Source: Halobacteriales archaeon SW_9_67_24
Lineage (GTDB): Archaea > Halobacteriota > Halobacteria > Halobacteriales > Halococcaceae
Length of the DNA stretch: 6,929 nt
Assembly (NCBI GenBank): GCA_003022685.1
Contig: PXSV01000006.1
Location: 1 to 6,929, forward strand
Reading direction: 5' to 3'
Shown here one piece after another: positions 1-6,113 of this stretch. A program made the translations under genes and the position numbers. Within the stretch, counting starts at the first letter, position 1. Every line of letters begins with the position of its first letter. The notes under the pieces were generated by a model. It did not search any database, was not told the DNA's origin, and saw only the letters and a program-made list of their open reading frames with translations.

Positions 1-1
1 C

Positions 2-610
2 GGGGACGGCCCCGTCGAAACCGTCGAGCAGGTCTCGGGGACGGGCGTCCCGATCCGTGGCAACGACATCGACACCGACCAGATCATCCCGGCACGGTTC
101 ATGAAGGTCGTGACGTTCGACGGGCTGGGGCAGTTCGCCTTCTTCGACCAGCGATTCGACGACGATGACCAGCCCAAAGAACATCCGATGAACGAGGAGC
201 GCTTTCGGGGGGCGTCGGTGATGGCGGTCAACGCCAACTTCGGGTGTGGCTCCTCGCGTGAGCACGCTCCCCAGGCGCTAAAGCGATGGGGGGTCGACGC
301 CCTGGTCGGCGAGTCGTTCGCCGAGATCTTCGCGGGCAACTGCCTCGCGCTCGGCATTCCGACCGTGACCGCCGATGCGGAGAGGATCGCCGATCTTCAG
401 GCGTTCGTCGAGGACAACCCCGACGCCGCGATCGACGTCGACGTGGCCGCCGAGACGGTGCGGTACGGCGATCGGGAAGTCGCAGTCGCGGTCGACGACG
501 CCCAGCGCACGGCGCTCGTCGACGGCGAGTGGGACACGACCGCGCTGATGCGATCGAACGCGGGCGTCGTCGAGGAGACTGTACGGGCGCTTCCCTACGT
601 CGATGACTGA
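2..610 (+). CDS. leuD: 3-isopropylmalate dehydratase small subunit, 5'-truncated
   Basis: Small subunit of isopropylmalate isomerase, which with LeuC converts 2-isopropylmalate to 3-isopropylmalate in cytoplasmic leucine biosynthesis. The frame is open from base 2, so the true start lies outside the window and 202 residues are visible. The conserved family stretch around VPIRGNDIDTDQIIPARFM lies upstream of the Met codon at 101, so that Met is internal and not the start. The hallmark GCGSSREHAPQAL follows at about bases 242-280, then ESFAEIFAGNCLALGIPT, typical of the swivelling aconitase-like small subunit. The Fe-S cluster ligands belong to LeuC, presumably encoded upstream. The 3' end overlaps leuB by 8 nt, which indicates a shared transcript and coupled translation. 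Identification rests on motif recognition; only the 5' boundary is unknown. Confidence 0.95.
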   Translation, partial: GDGPVETVEQVSGTGVPIRGNDIDTDQIIPARFMKVVTFDGLGQFAFFDQRFDDDDQPKEHPMNEERFRGASVMAVNANFGCGSSREHAPQALKRWGVDALVGESFAEIFAGNCLALGIPTVTADAERIADLQAFVEDNPDAAIDVDVAAETVRYGDREVAVAVDDAQRTALVDGEWDTTALMRSNAGVVEETVRALPYVDD

Positions 611-1580
611 CCGGATCGCGGTGATTCCCGGCGACGGGATCGGCGGGGAGGTCGTTCCGGTCGCGGTACGGGTGCTCGATGCGGTTGGCGACTTCGCGTT
701 CGAGTACGCCGAGGCGGGCGACGGGGCGTTGGCGGAGACCGGCAGCGCGCTCCCCGACGGAACCCGCGAGCTGGCCGCGAACGCGGATGCGACGCTGTTC
801 GGTGCGGCGGGCGAGACCGCTGCGGACGTGATCCTTCCGCTCCGTGAAGCGGTCGGGTCGTTCGCGAACGTCCGCCCGGCGCGGGCCTACCCCGGCGTCG
901 ACGCGTTCCACCCCGAAATCGATCTCGTGTTCGTTCGGGAGAACACCGAGGGCGTCTACGCCGGCATCGAGAGCGAGATCACCGAGGGTGTGCGGACGCT
1001 CACGCGTGTCACCACGGAAGCGGCCTCGCGACGGATCGCGGCGTTCGGGTTCGACTACGCCGCGGAGCACGGCTACGACGTGACCGTGGCGCACAAGGCG
1101 AACGTCATGCGCCGCACCGACGGTCTGTTCCTCGACGGCGTCGCGGCGGTCGCCGACGAACGCGGGGTCGACTACGAACCCCATCTGATGGACGCCCTCG
1201 CGATGCATCTCGTGATGGACCCCACCGAGTATGGAGTCGTGATCTGTCCGAACCTCGCGGGCGACGTGCTCTCGGATCTCGCGGCCGGCCTGGTCGGCGG
1301 CCTCGGACTGCTCCCGAGCGCGAACGTCGGCCCCGACCGCGCGCTGTTCGAACCGGTACATGGAAGCGCACCGGACATCGCGGGCGAGGGGATCGCCAAC
1401 CCCGTTGCGACGGTGTTGAGCGCCGCGATGCTGTGCGAGTTCCTCGGCCACGACGCGGCGGCCGAGCGCGTGCGCGAGGCCGTGTTGGAGACCCTCGCGG
1501 ACGGTCCCCGGACCCCGGATCTCGGCGGCGACGCCACCACCGATGGGGCCGGTCGCGCACTGCTTGACCGCCTCGACTGA
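603..1580 (+). CDS. leuB: 3-isopropylmalate dehydrogenase
   Basis: NAD-dependent oxidative decarboxylation of 3-isopropylmalate to 2-oxoisocaproate, the third step of leucine synthesis. The product has 325 aa, the short archaeal form of the beta-decarboxylating dehydrogenase family. It starts IAVIPGDGIGGEV (5-17). Expected substrate-binding arginines are at R81, R91 (VRPARAY) and R112 (VRENTEGVYAG). The catalytic Lys is K165 in VAHKANVMRRTDG, and the metal-binding Asp residues are D197, D221 and D225 (CPNLAGDVLSDLAAG). The nucleotide loop EPVHGSAPDIAGEGIANP is at 250-267. The start lies inside leuD with no clear Shine-Dalgarno, consistent with translational coupling. The paralogues isocitrate and homoisocitrate dehydrogenase share the fold, but linkage to leuD favours LeuB strongly. 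Confidence 0.95.
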   Translation: MTDRIAVIPGDGIGGEVVPVAVRVLDAVGDFAFEYAEAGDGALAETGSALPDGTRELAANADATLFGAAGETAADVILPLREAVGSFANVRPARAYPGVDAFHPEIDLVFVRENTEGVYAGIESEITEGVRTLTRVTTEAASRRIAAFGFDYAAEHGYDVTVAHKANVMRRTDGLFLDGVAAVADERGVDYEPHLMDALAMHLVMDPTEYGVVICPNLAGDVLSDLAAGLVGGLGLLPSANVGPDRALFEPVHGSAPDIAGEGIANPVATVLSAAMLCEFLGHDAAAERVREAVLETLADGPRTPDLGGDATTDGAGRALLDRLD

Positions 1581-1605
1581 GCCGCCCGCGCGCCGCGGCC
1601 CGGAG

Positions 1606-1615
1606 AAACGCTATC
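1606..1615 (+). promoter_or_regulatory. Candidate promoter of ptsH-ptsI (BRE/TATA-like)
   Basis: GAGAAACGCTATC sits in the 93-nt gap after leuB. Its AAACGCTAT core closely matches AAACGCTTT before dhaL and resembles AAGAGCTTTTA before dhaK. Archaeal initiation is usually about 25 nt past the TATA centre, which predicts a transcript start near 1637 and a leader of about 35 nt before the ATG at 1674. That would also put the upstream ATG at 1629 outside the transcript. Inferred from motif and spacing only; read-through from leuB is also possible. Confidence 0.45.
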
Positions 1616-1648
1616 CGTCCGGCCGTCCATGAGCGGCTATGGAGCCGA

Positions 1649-1663
1649 CGACCGAAACGGTCG
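1649..1663 (+). repeat. Perfect inverted repeat in the ptsH leader
   Basis: CGACCG-AAA-CGGTCG: two 6-bp arms around a 3-nt loop, ending 10 nt before the ptsH ATG at 1674. If the predicted transcript start near 1637 is right, it would form a small GC-rich hairpin in the 5' leader, next to the weak ribosome-binding-like GGAT at 1667-1670. It could be a protein operator or RNA structure, but a repeat this short may also be chance in GC-rich DNA. Confidence 0.4.
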
Positions 1664-1673
1664 AGTGGATCAC

Positions 1674-2021
1674 ATGAGCGAGCGCGTCGTCACCGTCGTT
1701 CCCGAGGCGGGCCTGCACGCCCGCCCCGCATCACGGTTCGTTCGGACCGCCAACGAGTTCGACGCGGAGATCGAGATCGCACCAATCGATGGAAAGCCGG
1801 TGAACGCGAGGAGCATGCTCGCGGTGACGGGACTCGGGGTCGAGCGCGGCGAGGACGTCAGGCTTCTCGCGGAGGGTGCGGACGCGGAGGCCGCACTCGA
1901 CGCGCTCGAAGCCGTGCTCTCGACGCCCGAGGAGAGCGATGGAGACAGCGAGGACGGTGGCACTGACGACGCGGAAGACGGGAACGGGGCGGCGGACGAG
2001 AGTGGGACGGAGGGAGGATGA
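1674..2021 (+). CDS. ptsH: Phosphocarrier protein HPr with acidic C-terminal tail
   Basis: Cytoplasmic phosphocarrier that takes a phosphoryl group from EI and here most likely hands it to DhaM. The start at 1674 gives 115 aa and puts the active-site His at position 15 in GLHARPAS, the canonical HPr number, with R17 beside it. An in-frame ATG at 1629 would add 15 residues with no family counterpart. The core is residues 1-83. The regulatory-Ser region reads GKPVNARSMLAV, with S47 at the Ser46-equivalent place; no HPr kinase gene is in view. Residues 84-115 are an Asp/Glu/Gly/Ser-rich tail (13 acidic, no Lys or Arg) absent from ordinary HPr of about 85-90 aa. The stop overlaps the ptsI start by 4 nt (ATGA). 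Adjacency to dhaKLM suggests a Dha-dedicated HPr. Confidence 0.93.
   Translation: MSERVVTVVPEAGLHARPASRFVRTANEFDAEIEIAPIDGKPVNARSMLAVTGLGVERGEDVRLLAEGADAEAALDALEAVLSTPEESDGDSEDGGTDDAEDGNGAADESGTEGG
2009..2017 (+). promoter_or_regulatory. Strong ribosome binding site of ptsI, inside ptsH codons
   Basis: GGAGGGAGG immediately precedes the ptsI ATG at 2018. GGAGG at 2009-2013 leaves 4 nt to the start. The bases also encode the final Glu-Gly-Gly of HPr, so the tail codons double as the initiation signal. Together with the ATGA overlap this points to tight ptsH-ptsI translational coupling. Confidence 0.7.
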
Positions 2022-3700
2022 GAACGCTCGACGGCGTCGGGGTCACGCCGCTGTCCGGCGTGGGCACAGCCGCGTGGTACGGCGAGCGCGCGGCCCTCCC
2101 GGAGCCACCGGATCCCGCGGAGATCGACCCCGAGGCGGAGCGCGAGCGCCTCGAGAACGCCAGGAACGTGGCGCGGACCGAACTCGAACGCGAACGCGAG
2201 CGGGTCGAAGCGGCAGTCGGGCCGGAGGAAGCCGAAATCTTCGAGGCGCACGTCCAGTTCCTCGATGATCCCCAGATCACCGGGGGCGTCGAGGACGCCA
2301 TCGGGGAGGGACTGCCAGCCGAACACGCCGTCGAGCGTGCGTTCGGCGCGGGCATCGAGCAGTTCGAGGGCATGGAGGGACGGATGGCCGAGCGCGCCGA
2401 CGACCTCCGGGACGTCCGCGACCGCCTGGTCCGCGCCCTGACCGACGGCGACCGGGATGCTCTCGCCACCCTGCCCGAGGACACAGTCATACTCGCCGAG
2501 CGGCTGACGCCGAGCGACACCGCCCGACTCGACCCCGAGCGCGTGGCGGGCTTTGCGACGGCGCTCGGCGGGCGAACCTCGCACGCGGCGATCTTCGCGC
2601 GCGCCATCGGTCTGCCGGCGGTGGTGGGCGTCGGCGACGCGCTCGACGAGGTCGAGGCAGGTACGAACGTGGGCATCGACGGCGGGGCGGGCGAAGTTCT
2701 CGTCGAACCCGACGACGAGACGGGAGACCGACTCGCCGGCGGGCGCGCGGTCGCGGTGCGGCATGGGCCGGTCTCGACGGCCGACGGCACCGACATCGAG
2801 GTGGCCGCGAACGTCGGGCGACTGGCCGAACTCGACGGCGCGCGCGAGGCGGGTACGGACGGCGTCGGACTCCTCCGCACCGAGTTCCTCTTTCTCGACC
2901 GCGACGCGCCGCCCGACGAGGACGAACAGTACGAGACCTATACCCGACTGCTCTCGGCGTTCGAGGGGCGGGTCGTCGTTCGTACGCTCGACATCGGGGG
3001 TGACAAGCCAATTCCCTACTTCGACCAGCCCGAGGAGACGAACCCGTTCCTCGGTGAGCGAGGGGTCCGGCGGTCGCTCGGACCCGATGACGAGCTGTTC
3101 GAGACCCAACTCCGAGCACTCCTACGGGCCGGTGCTGCGGCAGGGAATCTCTCGGTGATGTTCCCGCTGGTTGCGACGGTCGGGGAGCTCGACGCGGCGC
3201 TCGATGCGGTCGAGCGGGTCGCCGACGATCTCGCGAGTGAGGGGGTCGAGCACGCCGTTCCGGAGCTGGGTATGATGATCGAGACACCGGCGAGCGTCTT
3301 TTCGGCCCCCGAACTCGCCGCCCGCGTCGACTTCCTCTCGATCGGGACGAACGACCTCGCGCAGTACACGATGGCCGCCTCGCGGGAGAACGAGCGCGTT
3401 GCCGACCTTCACGACCCGCGCCATCCACCCGTACTGCGCGCGATCCGCCGGACGGTCGCGGCGGGCCACGAGGCGGGCGTGTGGGTCGGGATCTGTGGCG
3501 AGATGGCTGGCGATCCCGCCCTCACCGAACTGCTCGTCGGCCTCGGACTCGACGAACTCTCGATGAGCGCCGTAACGATCCCGGACGTGAAGGCCGCAGT
3601 CGAGAACACCGACCGCGAGCGGGCACGCGACCTCGCCGAGCGCGCGCTCGCGGCCGCAACGAAAGACGACGTGATTCGGGCGCTCGATGGGGAGTTGTAG
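2018..3700 (+). CDS. ptsI: PTS enzyme I (PEP-protein phosphotransferase)
   Basis: Autophosphorylates from PEP and phosphorylates HPr, the first step of the relay. At 560 aa it is close to E. coli EI (575 aa) and complete. An N-terminal helical HPr-binding part (about 30-145) precedes the swivelling phospho-His domain with GGRTSHAAIFARAIGLPAVVG; the active His is H189, the same number as in E. coli. The C-terminal PEP-binding barrel has R287 (LLRTEFLF), R322 (VRTLDIGGDK), E422 (MIETPAS), N445/D446 (SIGTNDLAQYT), R456 (ASRENER) and the acid/base Cys C493 (GICGEMAGD). These match E. coli R296, R332, E431, N454/D455, R465 and C502. All catalytic positions are intact, so it should be active. PEP synthase and pyruvate phosphate dikinase are related, but the order and length of domains fit EI. 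Confidence 0.96.
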   Translation: MRTLDGVGVTPLSGVGTAAWYGERAALPEPPDPAEIDPEAERERLENARNVARTELERERERVEAAVGPEEAEIFEAHVQFLDDPQITGGVEDAIGEGLPAEHAVERAFGAGIEQFEGMEGRMAERADDLRDVRDRLVRALTDGDRDALATLPEDTVILAERLTPSDTARLDPERVAGFATALGGRTSHAAIFARAIGLPAVVGVGDALDEVEAGTNVGIDGGAGEVLVEPDDETGDRLAGGRAVAVRHGPVSTADGTDIEVAANVGRLAELDGAREAGTDGVGLLRTEFLFLDRDAPPDEDEQYETYTRLLSAFEGRVVVRTLDIGGDKPIPYFDQPEETNPFLGERGVRRSLGPDDELFETQLRALLRAGAAAGNLSVMFPLVATVGELDAALDAVERVADDLASEGVEHAVPELGMMIETPASVFSAPELAARVDFLSIGTNDLAQYTMAASRENERVADLHDPRHPPVLRAIRRTVAAGHEAGVWVGICGEMAGDPALTELLVGLGLDELSMSAVTIPDVKAAVENTDRERARDLAERALAAATKDDVIRALDGEL

Positions 3701-3755
3701 CTCCGTCGTCGTTGTCCGACCGATGGCACACGGGGGGCGACGGACATGAACGTCA

Positions 3756-3769
3756 GTAAGAGCTTTTAC
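3756..3769 (+). promoter_or_regulatory. dhaK promoter with overlapping imperfect palindrome
   Basis: GTAAGAGCTTTTAC combines a purine-rich BRE-like half and a T-rich TATA-like half (centre about 3766). Initiation about 25-27 nt downstream would fall near 3791-3793, so the dhaK ATG at 3796 would be nearly leaderless, a common haloarchaeal arrangement. The 14-mer is also palindromic except for one mismatched pair (GTAA.AGCT.TTAC), so a dimeric regulator bound here would block TBP/TFB. Promoter assignment is fairly good; operator function is inferred. No clear terminator for ptsI was seen in the 95-nt gap. Confidence 0.6.
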
Positions 3770-3795
3770 CCCGTGCACCAATGTGAAGTGGTACC

Positions 3796-4797
3796 ATGAA
3801 AAAACTGATCAACGAGCCGGAGGACGTCGTCGACGAGATGCTCGACGGGATGGTCGCGGCCCACCCCCAACAAGTACGGCGGCTCGACGGCATCGAGGTG
3901 CTCGTGCGCGTGGACGGGCCGGTGGAGAACAAGGTGGGAATCGTCAGCGGCGGTGGGAGCAGCCACGAGCCGACGCACGCGGGGTATCTCGGTCCCGGTA
4001 TGTTGGACGGCGCGGCCGCCGGCGAGATGTTCACCTCGCCCACCGCCGACCAACTGGGCGAGACGATCGAGGCCTGTGACGGCGGCGAGGGCGTCCTCTG
4101 CGTGGTGAAGAACTACGAGGGCGACGTGATGAACTTCGACACCGCCGCGGAGATGGCCGACATGGAGGGCGTCGAGGTCGCACAGGTAGTGGTGAACGAC
4201 GACGTGGCCGTCGAGGATTCCCTCTATACCTCGGGCCGGCGCGGGGTCTGCGGGACCATCTTCGTCCACAAGGTCGCTGGCGCGAAGGCTGCTCAAGCGG
4301 GATCCCTCTCGGAGGTTGCCGCGGTCGCCGAGAAGGCCATCGACCGCGTGGGGACGATGGGAATGGCGCTCACCTCGTGTGTCACGCCCGAGAAGGGCGA
4401 ACCCACCTTCGAGTTGGGCGAGGACGAAATCGAACTCGGCATCGGCATCCACGGGGAACCTGGTACGGAGCGCACCGGCGTAATGACCGCCGACGAGGTG
4501 GCCGACCACCTCACTGAAGCGGTGCTCGCGGACCTCGAACTCGATGCGGGCGCGGAGGTGGCGACCATCGTCAATGGGATGGGCGGGACGCCCCTCTCCG
4601 AGCTCTACATCGTCAACCGCCGGGTCCAGGAGGTGCTCGGCGAGCGCGACATCGAAACGTGGGATGGGTGGGTCGGCGACTACATGACCTCGCTCGACAT
4701 GTGTGGCTGTTCGATCACCGTCATGGAACTCGACGCGGAGCTGAAGGAGCTGCTCGCGTTCCCGGTCGACACGCCCGCGCTGACGGTGGCCGAGTGA
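3796..4797 (+). CDS. dhaK: Dihydroxyacetone kinase, Dha-binding subunit DhaK
   Basis: Binds dihydroxyacetone as a hemiaminal and presents it to DhaL for phosphorylation, giving DHAP in the cytoplasm. It has 333 aa, a little shorter than E. coli DhaK (356). It begins MKKLINEPEDVVDEML, the usual family start. The substrate loop SGGGSSHEPTHAGYLGPGML (51-70) carries H57, and KNYEGDVMNFD carries D110. These correspond to the E. coli general acid/base residues H56 and D109. The covalent Dha-binding residue is H219 in GIGIHGEPG, matching H218. A late TIVNGMGGTPLSELY motif (257-271) is also typical. It has its own promoter-like element upstream and lies 95 nt after ptsI. The ATP-dependent single-chain kinase is excluded because no DhaL domain is fused. 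Confidence 0.95.
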   Translation: MKKLINEPEDVVDEMLDGMVAAHPQQVRRLDGIEVLVRVDGPVENKVGIVSGGGSSHEPTHAGYLGPGMLDGAAAGEMFTSPTADQLGETIEACDGGEGVLCVVKNYEGDVMNFDTAAEMADMEGVEVAQVVVNDDVAVEDSLYTSGRRGVCGTIFVHKVAGAKAAQAGSLSEVAAVAEKAIDRVGTMGMALTSCVTPEKGEPTFELGEDEIELGIGIHGEPGTERTGVMTADEVADHLTEAVLADLELDAGAEVATIVNGMGGTPLSELYIVNRRVQEVLGERDIETWDGWVGDYMTSLDMCGCSITVMELDAELKELLAFPVDTPALTVAE

Positions 4798-4895
4798 GCG
4801 CGCTCGGTGCGGCCGACGGGAAGCGGCGGAGGGCAACGGACCGATGGGCGAGCACGGGCCGATGGCCGGGATGCGGCGAACCAGCGCCCGGCACA

Positions 4896-4905
4896 AACGC
4901 TTTGA
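4896..4905 (+). promoter_or_regulatory. Internal leaderless promoter of dhaL
   Basis: CAAACGCTTTGA in the 130-nt gap after dhaK has the same AAACGCT(A/T)T core as the element before ptsH. The TATA centre near 4902 predicts initiation about 25-27 nt on, which falls on or next to the dhaL ATG at 4928. The fit supports both a leaderless mRNA and the choice of 4928 as the start. Function is inferred from motif and spacing. Confidence 0.5.
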
Positions 4906-4907
4906 CG

Positions 4908-4919
4908 CTCTCCCGAGAG
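4908..4919 (+). repeat. Inverted repeat between dhaL TATA and start codon
   Basis: CTCTC-CC-GAGAG, two perfect 5-bp arms with a 2-nt centre, lies just downstream of the candidate TATA box and ends 9 nt before the dhaL ATG. This is a plausible place for a repressor operator. The arms are short, so chance cannot be excluded. Confidence 0.35.
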
Positions 4920-4927
4920 TAGACGGT

Positions 4928-5677
4928 ATGACAGACGAGGATGCACAGCGCGAGGCGCTGCTGGACGCCATCGAGAGCGTCGCGGCGCGGTTGGCCGCGG
5001 AGAAATCACACCTCACCGAACTGGACTCGGCCATCGGCGACGCCGACCACGGGGCGAACATGGATCGCGGGTTCGAGGCCGTCGTGGAGGCGGTCGAGGA
5101 GCTGGACGAGGCGTCGGTCGCCGAGATAACGAAGACCGTCGGGGTGACGCTCGTCTCGACGGTCGGCGGCGCGTCGGGGCCGCTGTACGGCGGGTCGATC
5201 ATGTCCGCCAGTACGGAGTTGGGGCCGGGCATCACCGCCGAGACGGCCGTCGCGTTCGCGGAGGCCTATCTCGAAAAGGTCCAGGACAGGGGTGGCGCGC
5301 AGGTCGGCGCGAAAACGATGGTGGACGCCCTGACGCCGGCGGTCCACACGCTCAAGAAATCGATCGAACAGGACGACCTCGCTCCGCTGGAGGCGCTGGC
5401 GAAGGCGGTCGACGCCGCCGAGCGCGGCGTGCGATTCACGACGCCGATCCGGGCGAAGAAGGGGCGCGCGTCGTATCTGGGCTGGCGCTCCGTTGGTCAT
5501 CGAGACCCTGGCGCGACGAGCACGCTGTTCATCCTCGAAGAGCTGTTGGAGACGGCCGAGGACCACCTCGACGGCGGTGCGGAGCGCGACGCGACCGCGA
5601 CGACGACGCCCGACAAAACGCCCGAAGCCGACGGTGATGGAGTGGATGGTGAGGGGACGGACGCGGAGGGTGGGTAA
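4928..5677 (+). CDS. dhaL: Dihydroxyacetone kinase, ADP-binding subunit DhaL
   Basis: Carries a tightly bound ADP that is phosphorylated in place by DhaM~P and then phosphorylates Dha on DhaK. The start at 4928 (MTDEDAQREALLDAIESV) aligns with the family N-terminus and with the predicted transcript start. An in-frame ATG at 4844 would add 28 unconserved residues. The Mg-ADP site TELDSAIGDADHGANMDRGF contains D33, D38 and D40. GGASGPLYG (80-88) and KGRASYLGWRSVGHRDPGAT (178-197) are strong DhaL signatures. The product has 249 aa against about 210 in E. coli, because residues 214-249 form an extra Asp/Glu/Gly/Thr-rich tail with 11 acidic residues. It follows dhaK after 130 nt and precedes dhaM by 3 nt. 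Confidence 0.95.
   Translation: MTDEDAQREALLDAIESVAARLAAEKSHLTELDSAIGDADHGANMDRGFEAVVEAVEELDEASVAEITKTVGVTLVSTVGGASGPLYGGSIMSASTELGPGITAETAVAFAEAYLEKVQDRGGAQVGAKTMVDALTPAVHTLKKSIEQDDLAPLEALAKAVDAAERGVRFTTPIRAKKGRASYLGWRSVGHRDPGATSTLFILEELLETAEDHLDGGAERDATATTTPDKTPEADGDGVDGEGTDAEGG
5665..5674 (+). promoter_or_regulatory. Purine-rich ribosome binding region of dhaM inside dhaL codons
   Basis: GGAGGGTGGG encodes the last Glu-Gly-Gly of DhaL and lies just before its stop. GGAGG at 5665-5669 is 11 nt from the dhaM ATG at 5681. With a 3-nt gap between the genes, this suggests coupled translation of dhaL and dhaM. Confidence 0.5.
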
Positions 5678-5680
5678 TCG

Positions 5681-6061
5681 ATGATCGGACTCGTAGTGGT
5701 CTCACACAGCGCAAAGGCCGCGGCGGGTATCGTCGAGATCGCCGCCGAGATGGGCGGCGAAGGGGCAAAAATCGAACCCGCCGGCGGCGATCCTGAGGGT
5801 GGTGTCGGGACAGCGGTCGAAAGAATCGCGTCGGCCATCGAGCGCGCGGCTGACGGCGACGGCGTCGTGGTGTGCTGTGACCTCGGCAGCGCGGTGATGA
5901 ACGCCGAAATGGCGGTCGAGACGGTCAACATCGGGGACGAAGTCGTGATCGCCGACGGCCCGATACTGGAGGGTGTGCTCAACGCCGCCGTCGAGGCGAC
6001 GAGCCCGCAGGCCACGGTGGAGTCGGTCGTCGCGGCCGTCGAGGCGGCACGCGACCTCTGA
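5681..6061 (+). CDS. dhaM: Dha phosphotransferase DhaM, single EIIA-Man-type domain
   Basis: Accepts phosphate from HPr and passes it to the ADP held by DhaL. It has 126 aa, the size of one EIIA-Man (PTS mannose-type IIA) domain. The N-terminus MIGLVVVSHSAKAAAGI has the active-site His at position 9, as in E. coli DhaM. GGDPEGGVGTAVERI (35-49), VVVCCDLGSAVMNAEMA and ADGPILEGVLNAAVEAT are conserved family blocks. Unlike E. coli DhaM, which carries HPr-like and EI-like domains in the same chain, nothing follows the EIIA domain, so phosphate must come from a separate HPr, most simply the one encoded at 1674. A sugar-specific EIIA-Man is less likely because no EIIB, EIIC or EIID gene is nearby and dhaL lies 3 nt upstream. 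Confidence 0.94.
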   Translation: MIGLVVVSHSAKAAAGIVEIAAEMGGEGAKIEPAGGDPEGGVGTAVERIASAIERAADGDGVVVCCDLGSAVMNAEMAVETVNIGDEVVIADGPILEGVLNAAVEATSPQATVESVVAAVEAARDL

Positions 6062-6113
6062 GGTTGCGACGACCGCCGGTGTTGAGCGCCTCGCGCGTGT
6101 GGGTTCGCCTACA

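Noticed and set aside
228..1451. Long minus-strand open frame (407 codons) opposite leuD/leuB
   Set aside because: Rich in Arg, His and Pro, with no recognisable domain and antisense to two well-supported genes. Long antisense frames are expected in GC-rich haloarchaeal DNA.
1629..1673. Upstream ATG for ptsH
   Set aside because: It would move the active His from position 15 to 30, adds residues without family counterparts, and lies upstream of the predicted transcript start.
1670..3109. Minus-strand open frame of 479 codons opposite ptsH/ptsI
   Set aside because: Mirror image of strongly conserved HPr and EI coding sequence; composition is unlike haloarchaeal proteins and no motif is visible.
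3714..3745. GTCCG...CGGAC inverted repeat before dhaK
   Set aside because: Only 5-bp arms around a 22-nt spacer; likely chance, and no T-tract to support a terminator.
3718..4847. GACCGATGG shared upstream of dhaK (3718-3726) and dhaL (4839-4847)
   Set aside because: The distance to the TATA boxes differs by about 15 nt, and a 9-mer match is not rare between two GC-rich gaps of this size.
4844..4927. Upstream ATG for dhaL
   Set aside because: It would place the promoter-like AAACGCTTT inside the coding region and adds an unconserved Arg-rich stretch.
3766..5235. Minus-strand open frame of 489 codons opposite dhaK/dhaL
   Set aside because: Ser/Pro/Arg- and His-rich translation without a domain, opposite intact dhaK and dhaL.
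5973..6113. Upstream ATG for the 48-aa protein
   Set aside because: The added residues are Arg-rich, overlap dhaM in another frame and do not resemble the acidic remainder.
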